Assembly (NCBI GenBank): GCA_019614645.1 | Contig: JABWDB010000004.1 | Location: forward strand, 10,974,001-11,038,000 | Source of the DNA: Stratiolaelaps scimitus | Lineage: Eukaryota; Arthropoda; Arachnida; Mesostigmata; Laelapidae | DNA length: 64,000 bases | Reading direction: 5' to 3' | Part shown: one piece after another, positions 13,801 through 28,800 of the stretch | Numbering within the stretch: the stretch's first letter is position 1 | Layout of the letters: each line of letters begins with the position of its first letter | Program-made: the position numbers and the translations under genes | Notes under the pieces: generated by a model | Told to the model about the DNA's origin: nothing | Databases searched by the model: none | Seen by the model: the letters and a program-made list of their open reading frames with translations, nothing else

Positions 13801-16800
13801 AAACAGGAGTAGCGAAAGTAGGCTTCGTAAAGTGTAAATTAGATGAGGAAATGCTTCGAATTAACTAATTGAGCTATGTCTGCACTGGTAGCACATTAAT
13901 AGCCAAACTGCGTGGCGTGTCGCGTCTCAAGAATGGCAGTATTTAGATAATTTCTTGCACGACACTAGATTCACGATTACACAAAGGAAGTGGCCATTCG
14001 CTCTAGGGTGAATGAAGTCTATGCACTTGCGTAACACAAACCGTCGCGGGCTGTTAGAGGCAGGCGTTTTGATTTCTTCAGGTGGTCATTTTTATGATAC
14101 ATATTCTATGGAAGGATTTTTGGTCCCCAATGCGCCATAGATAATATCACTTTCATATCAGCATATCACCAATGTTGTAAGGATGTTACTGGGTATTGGC
14201 ACGCAATTTCCGCAATTCAAGCGTGAGTGAGGGTCGTCCACGCCGGTAACCTTATTGCGCAATAGCCGAACAGGGAATCGTATGATATCATCATGTAGAT
14301 CGTTAACTGAAAATGATCTGCCAAATATTTCTTGTCCACACTAGATGGAGTTAATGCGCACCTTTGCTTCATCAGGGGAATCTGGGCCGGACCTGTTGCC
14401 GAGTGGTGTCCTATTGCTGATTTGCGCAAGTAGCGTAGGTACCTCCCGTTCACAATAACCGAGAATATTAGCCATGTCCACCTGCGTCATATAGAAACGT
14501 CATATTGTGAACTACCTCTGACAGTATATATATATATATTTATATACAATCATACAAAACTGTGTGTGTGTGTATTGTTTTTTACCTTTCATCTGGTGCT
14601 CATGTTTGAAGCCCCACAAGATAAGCAGAGTAAAAATGGCTGAGCTAACCGCAGCAACAACAGGGCAAGCAGCAATGTGTAATTAGCACTAACCGCTCGT
14701 CCTTGAATGGCGCTTTCAAGCGCGCTGACGAGTTCACCAGTGACGCCCATCAGCCGCTGGTGTTCCTCCTCGAGTCGGAGAAGTTGACGGGTCGATGACG
14801 AGTTTTGTGAGAGTGCCTCGGCCAGCCGATGTTCCAACACTGACATCTCCACGCGAATATCTGCACATTCGCACAAAAGAAGCGATTGTATTGAGACTGA
14901 TGAAGGCCGAAATTTCATTGGTTTATAAAAGGATCTGCAGTTTTTCAATGCTTAAGTTCTCTTATATTTGCACCAGGTCGCGGGACTCAAACCTGTAGCC
15001 TCCAGCCTTTCAAAGCAGCGAGACTTAGCCCCCGTCCAATGCTTAGGGCGACGAATTCAGAGACCACGAGTCAGAGAATTAAAATCGTTTAGAAGCAACT
15101 GTCTCGACTCCCACTATTCGTACAACTGGGTTTCGGTTCGTTGCGTAGGTCATTCTCTGGCGAGTATCGCATCGAGCGAAGTTCACAATGAAACGGGGTC
15201 ACTTTCCTTCTAAATCTCGAATCGGATAGCTTTTGTTCGCCTGCGCAGAGTATGTTTTATGGAGACGGTCAGTCTCCTGCTAAAAGTAGTATATTACGCA
15301 TGGTGGCTAGATCACAAATCTTTATCTGTTAAGCGTTTAAATACGACAATAAAGCATATACTTGTTTGCTCTCGTTCGCGCTATCAATCACCATCTGAGT
15401 ATTGCCACGCGGAAGTGAGTTTGTCGCACGAAGCAGGTCGATGGCTAAATTTAAGTAGGCAGATTCATTCCCTCTATTCACTTACCGTTTAACTCAATGT
15501 CCGCGCAGTGCTGCATGAAAGAGATGCGTACATCAAGACGAGACCGTTCGTTATCGATATCGTTCAGTATAATTAATATAACTATAGAAGCGCCTATATA
15601 TTTGGTTCATGTGAATGAGAATGTCAGCCAATTGTGTCTAGTTTCTCAATTTAATCACAGCATTTATGGCGTAACTACGCTGCGTCATTTCAACATAATG
15701 TTCATTGTTATAATGTGTAATATCATTTTGTTTCACGGGTGAAATTGGACGCCAATGAACACGCGTGAATGTAAAACTAGTACAGCCATGTTCTTCGCTC
15801 ATAATAAAAAAAAAATCACTCGATAGTAAATACGGTTGTTGTAAGGATTCAGTGTTCACCGGCCTTAGTCGTTACAACTCACATAAAGATATGATAGCCT
15901 TGAAGGTTTATTTTTCGCCGTGTTCGATTCAACCAGCCGTAGCACATCGTCAATAAAGCTTTCCAACCGTTTTTGCAGCGTTTGCAGCCATTCGTCGTTG
16001 AAGATCCGCCCGAACGTCTGGTGTTCCCGAAGCTTACTGACGTACGGCAGCGCGTAATAGTGCAAATGGGGGGACGATTCACTCATCGCACTGCCTCTGG
16101 ACTCGAGAAACGTTCGAAAACGCAGCATGGCCTCCTCGCATTCTAGCTTGTCCTGTTCGGTTATTGCACGACGTTGGGCACAAGGACAGCATTCAGTATT
16201 AGCGTGGCGCGATGACAATAATAAGCTTACGATTGAAAAGTTAGCAATAATGTTTGGTTGGAGTATCGCGACAGTCACTGCACTGGTGTACTGGCTGCGC
16301 CTCAGACACGTCTAGGTAACAATGCAGAAAGGGGATGGCATAATTAGAACCAGGACGATTATCATCGAAGATGATTAAAATATTCTGCTTCCCTACGCAT
16401 TAATTGAAGGAAATAATGCAGCTAATAGTCATTGGCGAACCAGGATGGATGTCGGATATGATTACCTTCTTCAAAACATAAGTGTTGTTAACATCAATAA
16501 ACCGAAACATCAATATATCATAAGTGTTTTCCAAAAATAGCACGACGTATCAACTTGTGAATTCGAGTTGCGCCGGTGCAATGCAGAACTGTGTTGCTTT
16601 TTTTTTATAACGATCATACCTAAGTTGAAACATTGTACTAGTTTGCTTCAGGCGGTGCGAGAACGTGCCATTTTAAGCGACTCCACTGCTATCGTACAAT
16701 GCTTCCACCTCTCACCATTGTAATATGCTACGCGTTCCCTCTGCGAGATTCAAGGGGAAATGAATGCATTGTCTAATTAGTTTGTTCGCTGGGGGGAATA

Positions 16801-19800
16801 CCACAGAATCCATATGGGTGGATGCACTCAACGGGTACGAGCTCTATTCGCGGTTTCCAAGTAACTTGTTAATTGCGCTCAACAGGTGCAAGAGATCACG
16901 CACATGTCAGCTAATATTAATTATACTCATCGTATGTAGCATCCAAGCAGCCAGCCGGCATCTGATCGTGCAGAAAGCCATGATGAGGCGATACAGGTGG
17001 ACGACCTATTTTTTTTATTCTACCTAACCTACCTCCAAATGCATAGTCACATTCTGTTCTAATCTCACTTACAGTTGAACCGCACCGCTGTGGATGAACT
17101 GCGAAATGAACCCTGAGCTCAAGCTCGAGGTCGGTAGCTTCAGCAAGGAGGTCCCTTGACGAGCTGAGGATCGCAGGATTGAGGTGGCTACTCCATGTCA
17201 GAAAGAATCGACTCTCGTCCCCTGCCGAAAAGTGCAGCAAGAGATCATCCTGAAATGTCGTATACAGCAACTGCCTGTTAAACGTAGTAGTAGCGGTTTT
17301 GGTGTTGGCACTATGCGCATCTGTCTCCATAGCCAATGAGTTATATCAACGATAATCTTATATTTTCATAGCCAAAGCTGTGTTATTTTTACCACTAATT
17401 GTCATATACGATTCCTTGATTTCTGTTGTGTGTTAATAGTCAACTGACGCTACGAAAACTACGTAATCTGTAGGTACCTGCTAGTCGACCTAACGACAAC
17501 ATGTCTTCAGCGAATGCTGATGACATGTTGTCCACTGTTGAGCTGAGCAACAATAAGTAGCGTCAAATGACGTAGAAGCAACTGTACATTTGCTTGGTGG
17601 ATGCGAAACAGATCGCAAGAACGGAGGGTAATTCCGCGCCCATTCGCCCCGATGCAAGGAAGGGCCATTTAAGGTCATCATTTTTGTCCGAACCAGACAC
17701 AGATGTGTATATATATATGCATTTGGGTATGTTGCATTTTAGCGTACACTACAAGCTAAAATAGAGATTAGTGTGCAAGGCTATAATGCCCTGAGTCGAC
17801 GACAGGTGTGCCGTTGGTGTGCGCAGTTTAGGTAAGGGTTGCTGGGACATCAATAAACATCGAGGGCGCCCACCACTTCCCGAATCTCGATTCGACGAAC
17901 GGATCGGGGTAATCGAAAAAGCATTTGACCAAACGAGAGCCTGCTCATTGACGACCTTGTCGGCTAAAATTTGCGTGCCTCGTGAAACATGTCGTTGAAT
18001 TATTAAAAATAATCTGAGGATGTAGAATGTCCCTCATTAACTCGGTCCTGACCAACTGCGGAGTGTTCACGAGATAATTTGGAGATATGTAGGCAGCAAA
18101 AGAGTCGCTTAGAGCATACCGTTGCTGTGGGCGATGACATCACCCCCCCTATTCTTCCGACTTAAGCCCTTGTGACTAAGGTTGCTTCCATCGATTAAAA
18201 AGGGCTACAGGTGCCAAAAGGTTGGCAAACATCAATTTACTCCGAGAGGCCATATATAATATAACGCAGTTACAAACGGTGCATACCTAGTCGATAGAAG
18301 GCTGCCAGAACTCTGGGACCACTGTTTAAATAAAATATGCGCATACATCTAACTCATACTAATCTTTGTTTTAACTTAATTAGTTTAGCCGATATTGAAA
18401 TTTATATGTGCCGTTGTCCATTGGTCAACCTAATATATATATATATATAATACCGACTGTAGTGGCTTGTATTATTATTATTATTATTATTATTATGTCA
18501 ATCGTCTCATTATATTGAACGCGAATTGCGATCCACGTGGTTCGAATCACCTGATTCCTAGCGTCTGTTGACGACAGGTAGCTCAACTACCTACTATTAT
18601 AGAACACCCAGTATTAAATCCGCACGCGTAGATATACAACGCCACATTGTATATCACCACAGCGCCACGGGTTATAAATGGTGTACTCATTTCTCATCAC
18701 AATCAATGAACCAAATTTCTCCTGGGACATCACACTACCAGTATATTCATCCAAGCTACGTCCCTAGATTACTGCGACGTTACCGCCTCAGCCCGTAGAC
18801 ATGAAGATGGATGTTTCATCAGCATTTGCATCAAACGTTAAAGAGAACATTAAAAAAACAAGTAGAAATGAACTTTTCATTTTGGTCTCCAATTATTTTC
18901 ATCTTATGCTATTTAATTCTCATTAAATTTAAGTAAAGGTAATTGAACCGATCAATAAAATCTGTTAAAGTTAGTTCTGTGATAGATAGTTTAAAATTAG
19001 CTAATAGAATCGGAAGTATATACACGGTAGGTTACCTTGAACGCATTCAGCCGCTCATAGGGTGGTGCAGCTTTCCGAACACCCTGTACACGTATAAGTG
19101 GGAAATTGCTCTAAGTATTTTGATTATTCGTCGGGGCAGGCTTGGTTAGTGAAAAATCACTTTGAGAAAATTTCACTTTTGCAAACAGCTGTCCTGAATC
19201 AATGATGACTTCCGATTCATGGTACCTGTTAATCTGGATGATGTGAGCTAGAGTGAACGTAAGTGGTGTAGTCTGCCCAATCGTGGCAGCGCACAGCAGC
19301 CGCCCTGATCGATCGAGCAGCCAAGATTTCACTTACTTAGACATGCCGTTAAGGTTTGCTATCCAGCAATCCGCTCAAGCTAACGCTTGCTTCGACAATG
19401 AGTAAGATGGAATATTTTAATAATTATTTAAGCAGAATTCCAATAATGATTGAAAGTTAATATTAAGCTAATTATGTAAACATCGTATATAAATAATGAT
19501 TTAAATATCGTAATAAACTAATGATTTAAAGATTATATTTAACGCATTATTTAAGCATAGCGTTTAAGTATCATCTCAAATAATTCCTTCGAGAGGAGAT
19601 GTGACAAAGAGTCACAATAGCTAATTTAACAGTGAGCAACAAGCAAGAGCAAGTAAAAAAAAGCTAAAACAGTGTATAGGGATAACTCGGACTTTCCGAC
19701 ATCCGACTGTTGCTATATGATCGCCAATACGTTTATTTAAACCACCGACGACAGACACTCAGCCCCGGTCCCTCGATTATGAAGTACGGTCTAGCCTTTA

Positions 19801-22800
19801 GCTTCGTGGTTTGCCGTTGAGACTGACAGACAGTCGTTCTACTTTCGGGGCGAATCGATCGAACTGGAGCGGAAATTAGTTTGTGTATCCGAGACTCGTA
19901 TATATGTATATATATTTATATTAGACGATGATTATTTAATTAAATAATCGATCAGGATGAAATCTAAGTCGTCAACTCACAGTCACTTCTTCACAGTCAG
20001 TGTCATTAGCGTAAGTGGACCGGTTTAATAAGCACCCGCATCCGCTATCTGCTTGAGGGTGATGCGTTTGTTGACCTAGTTCGCGCCAGACAATGCCCTT
20101 TAAGGTTCTTGGATCTTTATTTCCGCTTAGTTGAGGGGTCATACGAGGGAAGTTTGCGACACTTGACAGATTTGATTGTTTCGCTGGCTCCGGAAATTTA
20201 TAATATCTCTCAGCCTTACCGTAACATTTAGGCTACCTCCAGCAGATACAGATATATGTATGCATGCTATACCTATTGTCGAATACTCTATCGAAAGCTG
20301 CTGAATAGAAATACCAATTCGTGAATGACCTTAAGTGAGCATTGTTCCGAGATGATTTTAACAAAGCTTCCTATATTGGGGTTGCTCACCGTGGCTCATT
20401 GGCAGCGCAGATAACTGCGGCAACGCTTTGGTCAGCCTACTACATGGCAGCTCAGTAAATGATAATCCAAGCCAATGAGATCCACACACAGCCAATCACA
20501 AGATCGCTGCCCTAGAGACTAGGCACCCTTTGTAAAAGACTATCGCTTAATGGGGCCTTTGTTCCGATTAAGACATTGTTCAAATGGCTCAGTTTGATAG
20601 GATGGCTGCAAAGACTCTTCCGAAACAATAATAACAACTCCAGTATCATAGTTAAGCGGTGTGTCCTGAAGACCACTGGCAAGAAGCCAACCATTCAGTA
20701 GTAACAAGATACTCCAATATGAACGATCGCACGAGTTTATTGATTGCTTTATGGGTTTGTTAAAGGAGCTGCAATTACACAATGCTTAAGCTCTCTCATC
20801 ACGCAGCGGGGCTCGAACCCGCCGCCTCTGGCTTTCGACAACCAGAGACATAGCGTAATATGCCCATCCTCAACACCTTCGTACATCAAATATCGCCTAG
20901 AGCTCTATTCCAAAGCTGCTTAGAAGTAGACAACCTTCACGGTGACGCCCACCGATAATAGATAGTACGCGAATGGAGCTATCATGGAATTCTGCATGTG
21001 ACCGCTTTCTGTGTCAGATGTATCCGATCTCTAATTTGAGGTTGCAGCGGATGGATACAGCGACAAAATGCGAACAGGCAACAAGCAGGTATTCGACATG
21101 TCTCACGTTTGCAAAAACAACTGATCTAAACAGAATAATAACAGTGATTTACCAGCTCGGGGGGGGGCGTTTGCGTATTAGTCTATAGAAGGTAAATTTG
21201 CCGTGCCGACGCTCAGTCAACGTTTATCGACCACGGTATTGCTTTCGGTAGGGGTCCATCTGCTTATGTCAGTCCTAACCTTTTGCTGTTCGTTCACATC
21301 GGAATCGATCTGGAATGGGCGTTTGCGATGAACCTCACTTAGTGGGCAGTGTTTGTGTGTCAGCAACTATATTTGGAATATCTTTGAATTATGGAAAGGT
21401 ATACATATATATATATATATATACGGCGGACACGCAAATATATATATATATATATATGTGTTTGCGTGTCCGCTGTCCAGATATATTACAGGTCATGTTT
21501 AGCAAACGTATCTAAACTGTGCAAGAGTAACGTAGACGTATACCATTCCACCCATACATCATGCCACAGCTGTCAAGCGACCTTGAGATACCCGCCTACC
21601 CTTGACGAGGCTCAAGTTCAAGCCCTTCGATAAAGAACAAGTCCGTCTCCACGCACAACAGAAGGGTCGCTATTATGAATAATTGATGACCCGGACTTAG
21701 AGTAATACAAATGGCAGGCAAAACCGCTATCTCAATGCTTCTGTGCCATCCGCTGCAGATGCCGAACGCCTAATTAATCTACGCGCTGAAAGGTACGGCC
21801 ACCTGATTTCGATCTGTTTTCGATATTCATACTTTTTACTGTCGATGTATTTAGGTGATTGACAAAGCGTCTGAACTTGCGATTGCCCTATAACTAATTC
21901 AGCTGACAATAGCTGAAGTGTATTAATTGTTCAACGGATCGTAGACAGACATATTTCATTATGTGTTGCTCAGGAAATGCGTCTCTTTGCAGATGCATTC
22001 CTGCGCGTTGCTGTTGTTAGTTTTCTCCTTGCCGCGACGAAAGTTCAGATTGGCATCGCGTCATATCTAAGGGTCATAATGTCATATGCTCCGAATGTGC
22101 TCATGCCGCCAGGCTGTTGCTGACAGAGTTTCAGAGTATATTTAGATCGTAGATTGGTGCACTAACGGCTTGAAACCCTGTCATGGTACTACATATGGTC
22201 AGGGACGTCTCTGGCCGTCCGCTGTCTTCTAAATCCCTCCTATCCACTGACTCGCATTGTAATTACGTATCCATAGTTGTCACGGCGATACTAGCCGTAC
22301 TGAAAAACACTGTCCTTTCCGATATATGTATAATATTACCGGGTACTAATGAAAGTAGTAGTCTCCTAATAGGACGATTAAAGCTCAGATTCTGAGCTAT
22401 TCTTCCACCTAAAAGGGCTGTCAAGGCGACAGCTACTTCTTCTTTCATACTTGTATTTATTTCTCTCGATTTTTATTGAGAACATGTTCGACAGCAACAC
22501 CTCTTACCATCTACATTAGCATATTTCACAAGTTACTAGCGTTCATATCCAATGATTTGATTACGAACAAATGGCGAACGTAGTAGAAGCCTATACTGCA
22601 TCTACATCTAGATGTACCACTTTTCTACAATACAATATTTCTGGGCTCGCTGGCAAAATTCTTCGCTTGGGAAGTCCACTATCATTTGAGCTATTCTTCT
22701 CTTGTTGCTTTCACAGGAACTAGAAGCCACTCTTGGAGAATGCCAGCTTGAGTTTACTGTAGCCTTAAAATAAAAGGAAGTTCCACTATTATCGATCAGG

Positions 22801-25800
22801 CCTGCCTTGAAAAGTATGAAAATCCCGCACATAGTCCTTGTATCGAAACTCAGTTTGTCCTTGTGTTATTTGAATCGCATCAATATATATAATCTACATC
22901 TATTATGTTGGAGTCCCGTCCATACGCCGAATAAATCATACGATCTACACATATCGTATTTCCGATGCGTTAGAAATGCACCAGTTGATAAAACTGCATT
23001 AAAAGAAAACCCCGAATTGTCAGTGCCCTGAAGAATCAGAGGCTTCTCTCGCCGACTTCAACGTTGTTTTCTAGTGTCGCAGATAACTTGTTGTGCTCGC
23101 CGGGTGGTTACAGACCAAGGCGATCTTGGCCACGTCGTAACGTCTGTCACCTTCGCATGACCTTTGTGTCGGTATGTCAGATATACAAGGCTGATCTTGA
23201 TACAACACTCAGGTGTTCTAATAACACCGAGCAAGTTTTGCCCTAAGCGCTAGTACTAAGCGCTAATTATGTTGGGGGGGAGATGATATACAAATTGATG
23301 TGGGACACAAAAGACTTCGTGCGACCTAACGCGAGCTGACGTCATCGTGCGAGGAACACACAACGTCACTGTAGTCTTCAAATAAGCCAATTCAGGAGGC
23401 CTATATTTGGTCCCGTACAACTCACGAGGTGGTCATGTCGTATAACTTAATATTCAATCGACCGATGCCAGCTGGAAACCACATTCGTAGATTTGGTACC
23501 CAACAATTTGCCTTGATCTGCTAAACATGATATACGCATTTGCAGGTTTGCGGCGTGTCATTGTGTCTGTATTAATTGTGTGTGACTTTTCCAAGCATTA
23601 CATTGCAAACGCTCGCTTCTATGTATGTATGTGCATTGAGCAGATATGCAGAGCAGGGCTGCTAGAGAAGACGAGCTGTGTGTGTATCAGCTCGCTGTGA
23701 ATACTTCGCGGGTATCTGACACTCGATCCTTGCTGCGAAAAGTACGATGTCCATAACACGATACAATTAATTATCGCCGAGCTATAAAAAAGTGATATTC
23801 TTCAATGCCGACAGCATTGGGATGATACAATCGAGCCTGCGGCAACGTACGATTATTCTCGATGAGCCAATCAGGGACGTATATATTAGTATTTGTGCTT
23901 TAACATATAGTACGAAATATTGATCTATAATGAATAGCCAGTTACTCCGACGAGTCCGCTAATATCTAGTGACTAAGGTGTTTGTGATTGGCGTTGATGA
24001 CAACTACACACACACACACACAACAAAGACAAGACTCCGATCGACTCAGCTCGACCTAGCTGATATCCAGTTGGCATCTTGTCATACAATACACAATGCA
24101 ATAGAAATACTTCTTTATTATGAATCTCCACGTGTGTGTCTCTATCGATATTTTCGCTACGATGTTTTTCAACTAGTAGCATAACTACGATCGTGGCCCC
24201 CGTTGCACACGTCTCGTAGTCCTCAAATCGGCGCGTCGCGTGACCTCTCGGACTCGGTCGGACTTCGGCGGCGGCGGTGGCGGCGGTGGAGTGTTGAATA
24301 TTCGCTGCTTCGACGACTGCTCGAAATGCGTTGCGTTTTACAATATGATGGTATTCCACGTCTTGGTTCAAGGTTGAGTTTCGATTTTGCATATGAATCA
24401 CTCACTGACTGTGTGAATCAAACCTGAAACGCTGTAGTTGCTGTACGCCTCACTGCTACATCTATAACAGGAGTGGCAGTGAGCGATAAAGAATCGATTC
24501 GAGTTGACAATGTCCACCTATGCGTTTGCTGATTGACGCTTAGTTCTTCATTGATTTGGCAATATCCGAGATGCACACTACCCTCAGCATTCACATATTT
24601 GCCATATCTCATCCGTGATAGATGCTAGGTACGGCGGCCACGTAGTATGAAATGTAGACGATGATGATTATATAAAAATATCGAGCTAAACGGGCGTTGG
24701 GACGGGCGATTTAACGATAGCCGTGCAATTACTTCGGATGTCGATGGGTGAGGCCCGGATGAAATTTATGTGGGACAATCCACTACCCTCCTGACGACGT
24801 CCGGAGGCAGGGATTGGATACTAGCTAGCATCCCTTTTGGTGATAGTGGGTACAGAACGCTGCCCAATACGGCACACAGGACTGCAGTCGATAGAGATTA
24901 AGTCATACTATTGCAGAGCGCTAAAAGACGTTTATTCGGCGCCATAGTATTGTAGCGCTATTTCTAGACTTCGAGAGATCACACTTTCGAAAAAACACAC
25001 TTACGGTGCATTTCTCGAATGCTATTTTATTAGCCTCGAACGGGTTTGGCCAAGCCAGTCGTCATTCTCGAGAACGTATAAATGCAAAACTCAGTAAAGT
25101 GACTGAGTGTTAATGGTGTTTAACTGACGATGATAACGGGACCGGACGCTAATCACTCCATACGCTGCAGGTTTCAACTCGCAGTCTCCACCGTATTTTT
25201 TGTCTAATTTAAACTTGATCTTGAACTCCGCATAAAAACGCCAAGGTTATATGTCAGCTTGCTGTGGACCTTACGATGAATTCCGAGAGGGCCAACGCAG
25301 CGCCAATTAATTTCTGGGCCGCTAGAATCAAACGAAGTTACTCTGGTTTGGAAGCGCGATGACCAATAGGTAGCGCAGGAAGACACAAGATTCGAGCAAA
25401 CTAACAGTCCAATGAAGAAATTAGCAGCGGTGTTAAGATACTGGTTGAAGTTGATCTGGCACCGTTCGGAACTGTTGTACAATTCTAGGATATCGTGGAA
25501 TTGCTAACCGTTCGGTCGTGGAACACGTGCCGATTCATGTCGATTCTACTACCGTGCGTCTTCGCGTGGACCAAGTGTGAACTGATGAATATGATTGTGG
25601 TTTGGCGGGTTGGTTAGCAGCACCCGGCGATGCAGTTCGTCAAATGCTCACCTGTGCCTTGCTTGTTCCAATTCGATTAAATACACTGTATAATAACGAA
25701 GCCCAAACTCAATGGAGTTTCAGCTTTACAGGAACGTAAAGTGAGACAATATGCTATTGTCGAACACAAAACCTTACGCAATGTATCGAGCTAAACGGCT

Positions 25801-28800
25801 CACTACCGTCGCACCTTGCTTACAGGCAAACAATGATCATACGTCTACACAACACCAATTTTTGGTGCTAACTTCATCAATATGCTGCAACTTTTAGTGT
25901 TTGCCTCGTCGTCGCGTCTGATAGCGGGTATCTCGAAGAGCGAACGCAAAATATGAGTGGCACGTGGACGACCCACGAGCGGCGACATGCTAAGAGTTAG
26001 TCTAACCAGCCCAGCCCAAGCTAACGCAACCGTTAAATGGGCTTCGTGTGCCCATGTGATCGCGTACTCCGTCTGATTGTGGTGTGCACCATATCGATGC
26101 CGCTGGCGTATGCGGCCAAGGACAAACAGGAGTGGTCGTGCGCCCGTTTCTGACTCCTGACCCGGAGGAGGACACTGAGGCGTCACGATCTGTTCGTGGT
26201 GCAAAGTTCGAAGTGCAGCAGTAGTAGTTGTGGTGGTGGTGGTGGTAGAAGCCGACGCATCAGCAGCAGCAGCTATCTGATAGCTGGCCGGTTCCAATGA
26301 CCCACATTGTTAGAGCCGCACTGTCCGCCGACAGTGGCTCGCTCGCCTCGGCCTGCTAGCCAGAGAGCCGCTTGCTTTCTGCTCTGGCCAGGCTGCTGCT
26401 AGAATCGTGACGCCGCTGCTGAGGTGTATCTATAGGAAGGCTGCTGCTGCTGCTGCCGCCGCGCCATCACCGAGGACGACGTATAACGAACGCGGCGTGG
26501 GGTGTACGGAACAAACAGCGAAACAGGATCGACGACCCTACACTACCCCTACACTCAACAAACCCATATCTCCTATCATCACCACCGGCTTAGCGGTTGT
26601 GGTAGCAGCCAAACCCCGACACTAATGCAGCTGCTGGTGATGCTGCCGCGGTCGAGGAGGGGGTGCGCGCATTGTTGTTGTCTGACTCTGCAGAGCACAC
26701 TGTCACATCATCGTAGTGTGATGGTCTGATTTTTGCGTACGATTAGGGGACGACTTTTTTTCGGTTTCGAAACGCGGAAACTGTGTCAAGGGCCGTTCAC
26801 CCAAGCGGTGAAAGTGGATGGGTCATTGATGTGTGACTGTCGGGCGAGAGACATTCATTTATCCTATTTCCTTTCATGCGAAATATAACATTAATCATTT
26901 GTGAGTTTGCAATGCCACAACGAGTGAGCCCATCAGCAATAATACCCGAGAGCATTTTTGATAAACCTATGTTTAAACCGTGTAGCTGAGGTGTCTGTCG
27001 CCCGCTCAATCGGTAGAACTGATACTGTGGGTTTCATGGAGAGTGGGGTCGAATTCACAGATCTTGGCCGCCATCGTTCTCGATGCATACATGACGATAT
27101 CGATCATGTCTTAAAGGGGCTCGCAATAATATAGGATTTCGTTGTGAGATCCGCAGAAGCAAGAGGGTTGATGAAGCAATTTTTGTTGAAAAATCCCTCA
27201 TACCGAACATAGTGTATATATATATATATATTATATATATAAACCATCATGATATTTTGTTCAAAGCATTGCATTAAAATTAAAAAGGCATTATTTTAAT
27301 ATATACTTATAATACTATGTTAGGACGAAACTTCAGATATTCTCTGAGATTGTACGTGAGGGTTATAGGATCAGTCGAAGGTGCTCTGCGTATGGTACGC
27401 GCGCAGTTGCCGATCGCATCTTGCTCTCAACAGTATAGTTTAAGTTGTTCAACATACCCATAGCGATTCCGTGTCCACCCCATGGCGAGGGGTGTGTCCC
27501 AGTCGGAAATCAAATCTTTTAATTATGATCCTTGATGATTTTCCGATAATGACGATGCTAACTTACCACCACTGTTGTTCCCCCTAATTCGTACGCAATG
27601 TGCCCACATGGCTCGCATAAGTCCGCGTAAGACCGTAGGGCTGTAGGTTGGTTGCAATAATAACCTTCATATATTTGGTCGCAACACACGCACAAATAAC
27701 ATTTGCACCAAGTGACATTTCCATGATAAATTTGGACAGAGAAACGCCAAACGACACATTCCTTTCAAATGGAGCATATCTACAAAAGACAGATCGACAG
27801 ATGGCGTAAATTTCGATTCATTTCCTTTTGCTTCGACCCCACGCACCGGACGTGTCCGATTTCATCAGCAACCAATCAGATAATTGTTAAATTAAATTAC
27901 TAAATTAATTAAATCACTGATCGTATGGTTTGTACTGCCGAAAGTGTACGCTCGTCTGTCTGTGTGTCTTTTATCGTAGTCAATAGTCTGCTTTTGCACC
28001 ACATCATTTCTCGGAGCATACAGTCTCTAGTTTTCCATGTGTAGATGCCGCAAGTAATGTCCTATTACGGGAGAAGTTTGCAGTTGAACATTGGGTCGTC
28101 GTAAATGTGGCTGCAATGTAAACAATAGCAAATTGTATGCTAATTACATTTGATCATTGGTTTAATGATTCCTGTTAGAACGTGCCGGTACAACCAGAGG
28201 AGCAAATTCGTTGTACCGAGCTTCTCGGTATACTTGCATTGCTTAAGGGCCTCATTCAAACCTTCGTAGTTACATATGATAGAATGAAATAAATACTTCA
28301 GAGGTATTCTAGAAGAATATCAACACATTCCGTATGTACTGAGTCTACTTGATAGTTTATGCCCGTTTCAGAATGCCTAGACAAAGCATTCTCATGTGCA
28401 TTTTACTGCCTTTGCCTTGTTAAATGTAATTGTGTATATCGTCACAGACTCTATATATATATATATATATATAAAGTACGCGAGTATAACGGCGCACATC
28501 CCCCTGGGACCCCAGTATTGTTGCTCAGCATATTCGAGGCGAAGCTCGACCATCCATAGCGTGTCATGAATTATTGGGCGGAGACAATTTTTATTTTGAT
28601 CATACACGAGCCCAGCGGACACCGTTGGAGGTGGAGGCCATTGTATTATACAATATATATATATATATATATATAATTCGCAATATGCAGGCGAATATGA
28701 TTATTTTCTCGTTCGAGGCAACGATAGCCGTTTAGTTTAATTATGTTAGCGTTAGCTATGCGCACTGCCCCGCTCAGCCTGATAAGCTAGCTCACCCCTT

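Larger units (their letters stand above)
4811..17072 (-). other. ARMC9 introns 3-12 (contents)
   Basis: Introns longer than 300 bp here are 4811-5146, 5447-5825, 6590-8243, 8454-9628 (holds one SINE), 9736-11087, 11247-14693 (holds a TA/CAA microsatellite at 12160-12213 and a TA/TG run at 14525-14576), 14861-15485 (holds a tRNA-like SINE), 15511-15882 and 16153-17072. Apart from these I see only AT-rich unique sequence with short chance reading frames. Confidence 0.7.

Noticed and set aside
19111..19332. Minus-strand frame (LLCAATIGQTTPLTFTLAH) that reads like an exon
   Set aside because: It has a possible donor but no good acceptor, does not resemble ARMC9, and would break the phase if inserted between exons 2 and 3.
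25845..26297. 150-codon minus-strand frame with a Thr run
   Set aside because: It starts with TTG rather than ATG, its low-complexity part is a GTG/CAG microsatellite, and it lies inside ARMC9 intron 2 without splice support.
26995..27070. tRNA-like stretch with a box B-like GGGTCGAATTC
   Set aside because: No acceptor stem or D-arm pairing could be drawn; at most an old tRNA-derived fragment.
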